A stretch of 6,863 nt of DNA from Alistipes sp. CAG:514 (GTDB lineage: Bacteria > Bacteroidota > Bacteroidia > Bacteroidales > UBA932): assembly GCA_000431015.1 (NCBI GenBank), contig HF986045.1:1-6863 (forward strand). Direction: 5' to 3'. The notes beneath the pieces are model-generated. The model did not search any database, was not told the DNA's origin, and worked only from the letters and a program-made list of their open reading frames with translations. Below are positions 6,611-6,863 of the stretch, in pieces. The position numbers and the translations under genes were made by a program. How positions within the stretch are numbered: position 1 is the stretch's first letter; every line of letters starts with the position of its first letter.

Positions 6611-6860
6611 TGTACTCTTGAGGCGGCTTTTCTGCACCAACTATTGTCCCACCCTCCGTTGGTACCCCGTAAGGCCATCCCCTGTACCAAATGCCAGATA
6701 TAACTTGGTTGGTACACCAGAAGGCCATTCCCTGTACCAAACGCCAGATATAACTTGGTTGGTACACCAGAAGAGTGTTTCCTGTACCGATGGCGTGCCT
6801 TAGTCCATTCGCTACACAGAAAGGTCTTCCGCCGACGACTATGACATCACAGACGCGCTG
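6611..6860. repeat. Tandem array of 50-base repeats with alternating inverted arms
   Basis: Two units, 6661-6710 and 6711-6760, match at 45 of 50 positions. A third, 6761-6810, keeps the first 13 bases and CCTGTACC but then diverges. Degenerate units stand in exact 50-base register on both sides: 6611-6660 (TGCACCAA at 6633) and 6811-6860 (GCTACACAGAAAGG). Each unit carries TTGGTACA and its reverse complement TGTACCAA, 24 bases apart. Along the array the arms alternate at 6659, 6683, 6709, 6733, 6759 and 6783, that is at 24/26-base spacing. The array occupies an intergenic stretch after the protease gene. The 50-base period is not a multiple of three, so it is not a coding repeat. There are no unique spacers, so it is not CRISPR. 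It could be a dispersed chromosomal repeat, a transcript-end structure or a multi-site protein-binding region. Confidence 0.85.
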
Positions 6861-6863
6861 AGG

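Noticed and set aside
6618..6803. 61-codon open frame across the repeat array
   Set aside because: It starts at a TTG and reads successive 50-base repeats in different frames, so the same DNA gives unrelated peptides in each copy. It has no signal, domain or start context.
6611..6860. CRISPR array
   Set aside because: The units are contiguous and conserved along their whole length in the two best copies. There are no unique spacers and no cas genes.

Overview
The window looks like a piece of a Bacteroidota chromosome, most likely Bacteroidales. The evidence is a TonB-dependent-type outer-membrane barrel with an N-terminal carboxypeptidase-like regulatory domain, a probable GLPGLI-family neighbour, a 23-residue BspA-type leucine-rich-repeat protein, an ECF sigma factor with a small membrane partner, a secreted protein with TonB-plug-like segments, and start regions that mostly lack a strong Shine-Dalgarno sequence. 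Genus cannot be decided from the sequence alone. All six complete genes and the partial one lie on the + strand. No RNA gene, CRISPR array or transposase is visible.

Layout. (1) Bases 1-239 are the 3' end of a gene, probably of the GLPGLI family. (2) 262-2817 encodes an 851-residue outer-membrane barrel protein. Its stop overlaps by 4 bases (ATGA) the possible start of (3) 2814-3599, an exported leucine-rich-repeat protein made of eight 23-residue repeats plus a partial ninth that ends the protein. (4) A 74-base gap holds a hairpin next to the ribosome binding site of (5) 3674-4171, an ECF sigma factor. (6) 4174-4563 follows without a gap and encodes a one-pass membrane protein that is a likely anti-sigma factor. 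(7) An AT-rich 146-base gap carries a weak hairpin and a candidate Bacteroidota promoter. (8) 4710-5231 encodes an exported protein with two plug-like halves. (9) 5276-6547 encodes an exported two-lobed retropepsin-like aspartic protease. (10) The last 316 bases have no gene; they hold a tandem array of 50-base repeats with alternating inverted arms.

How they may work together (inference). The first three genes form a cell-surface module: barrel, GLPGLI partner and LRR surface protein. The next two form a sigma/anti-sigma switch that could sense the envelope. The last two are exported proteins, one resembling the plug segments found on Bacteroidota BlaR1/M56-type sensors and one a protease. 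A circuit in which envelope events and proteolysis free the sigma factor to express surface genes is plausible, but nothing in the sequence proves that the modules are linked. Each part resembles known families; the combination and some details (duplicated plug-like halves, DCG in the second protease motif, the inverted-arm repeat array) are what deserve attention.
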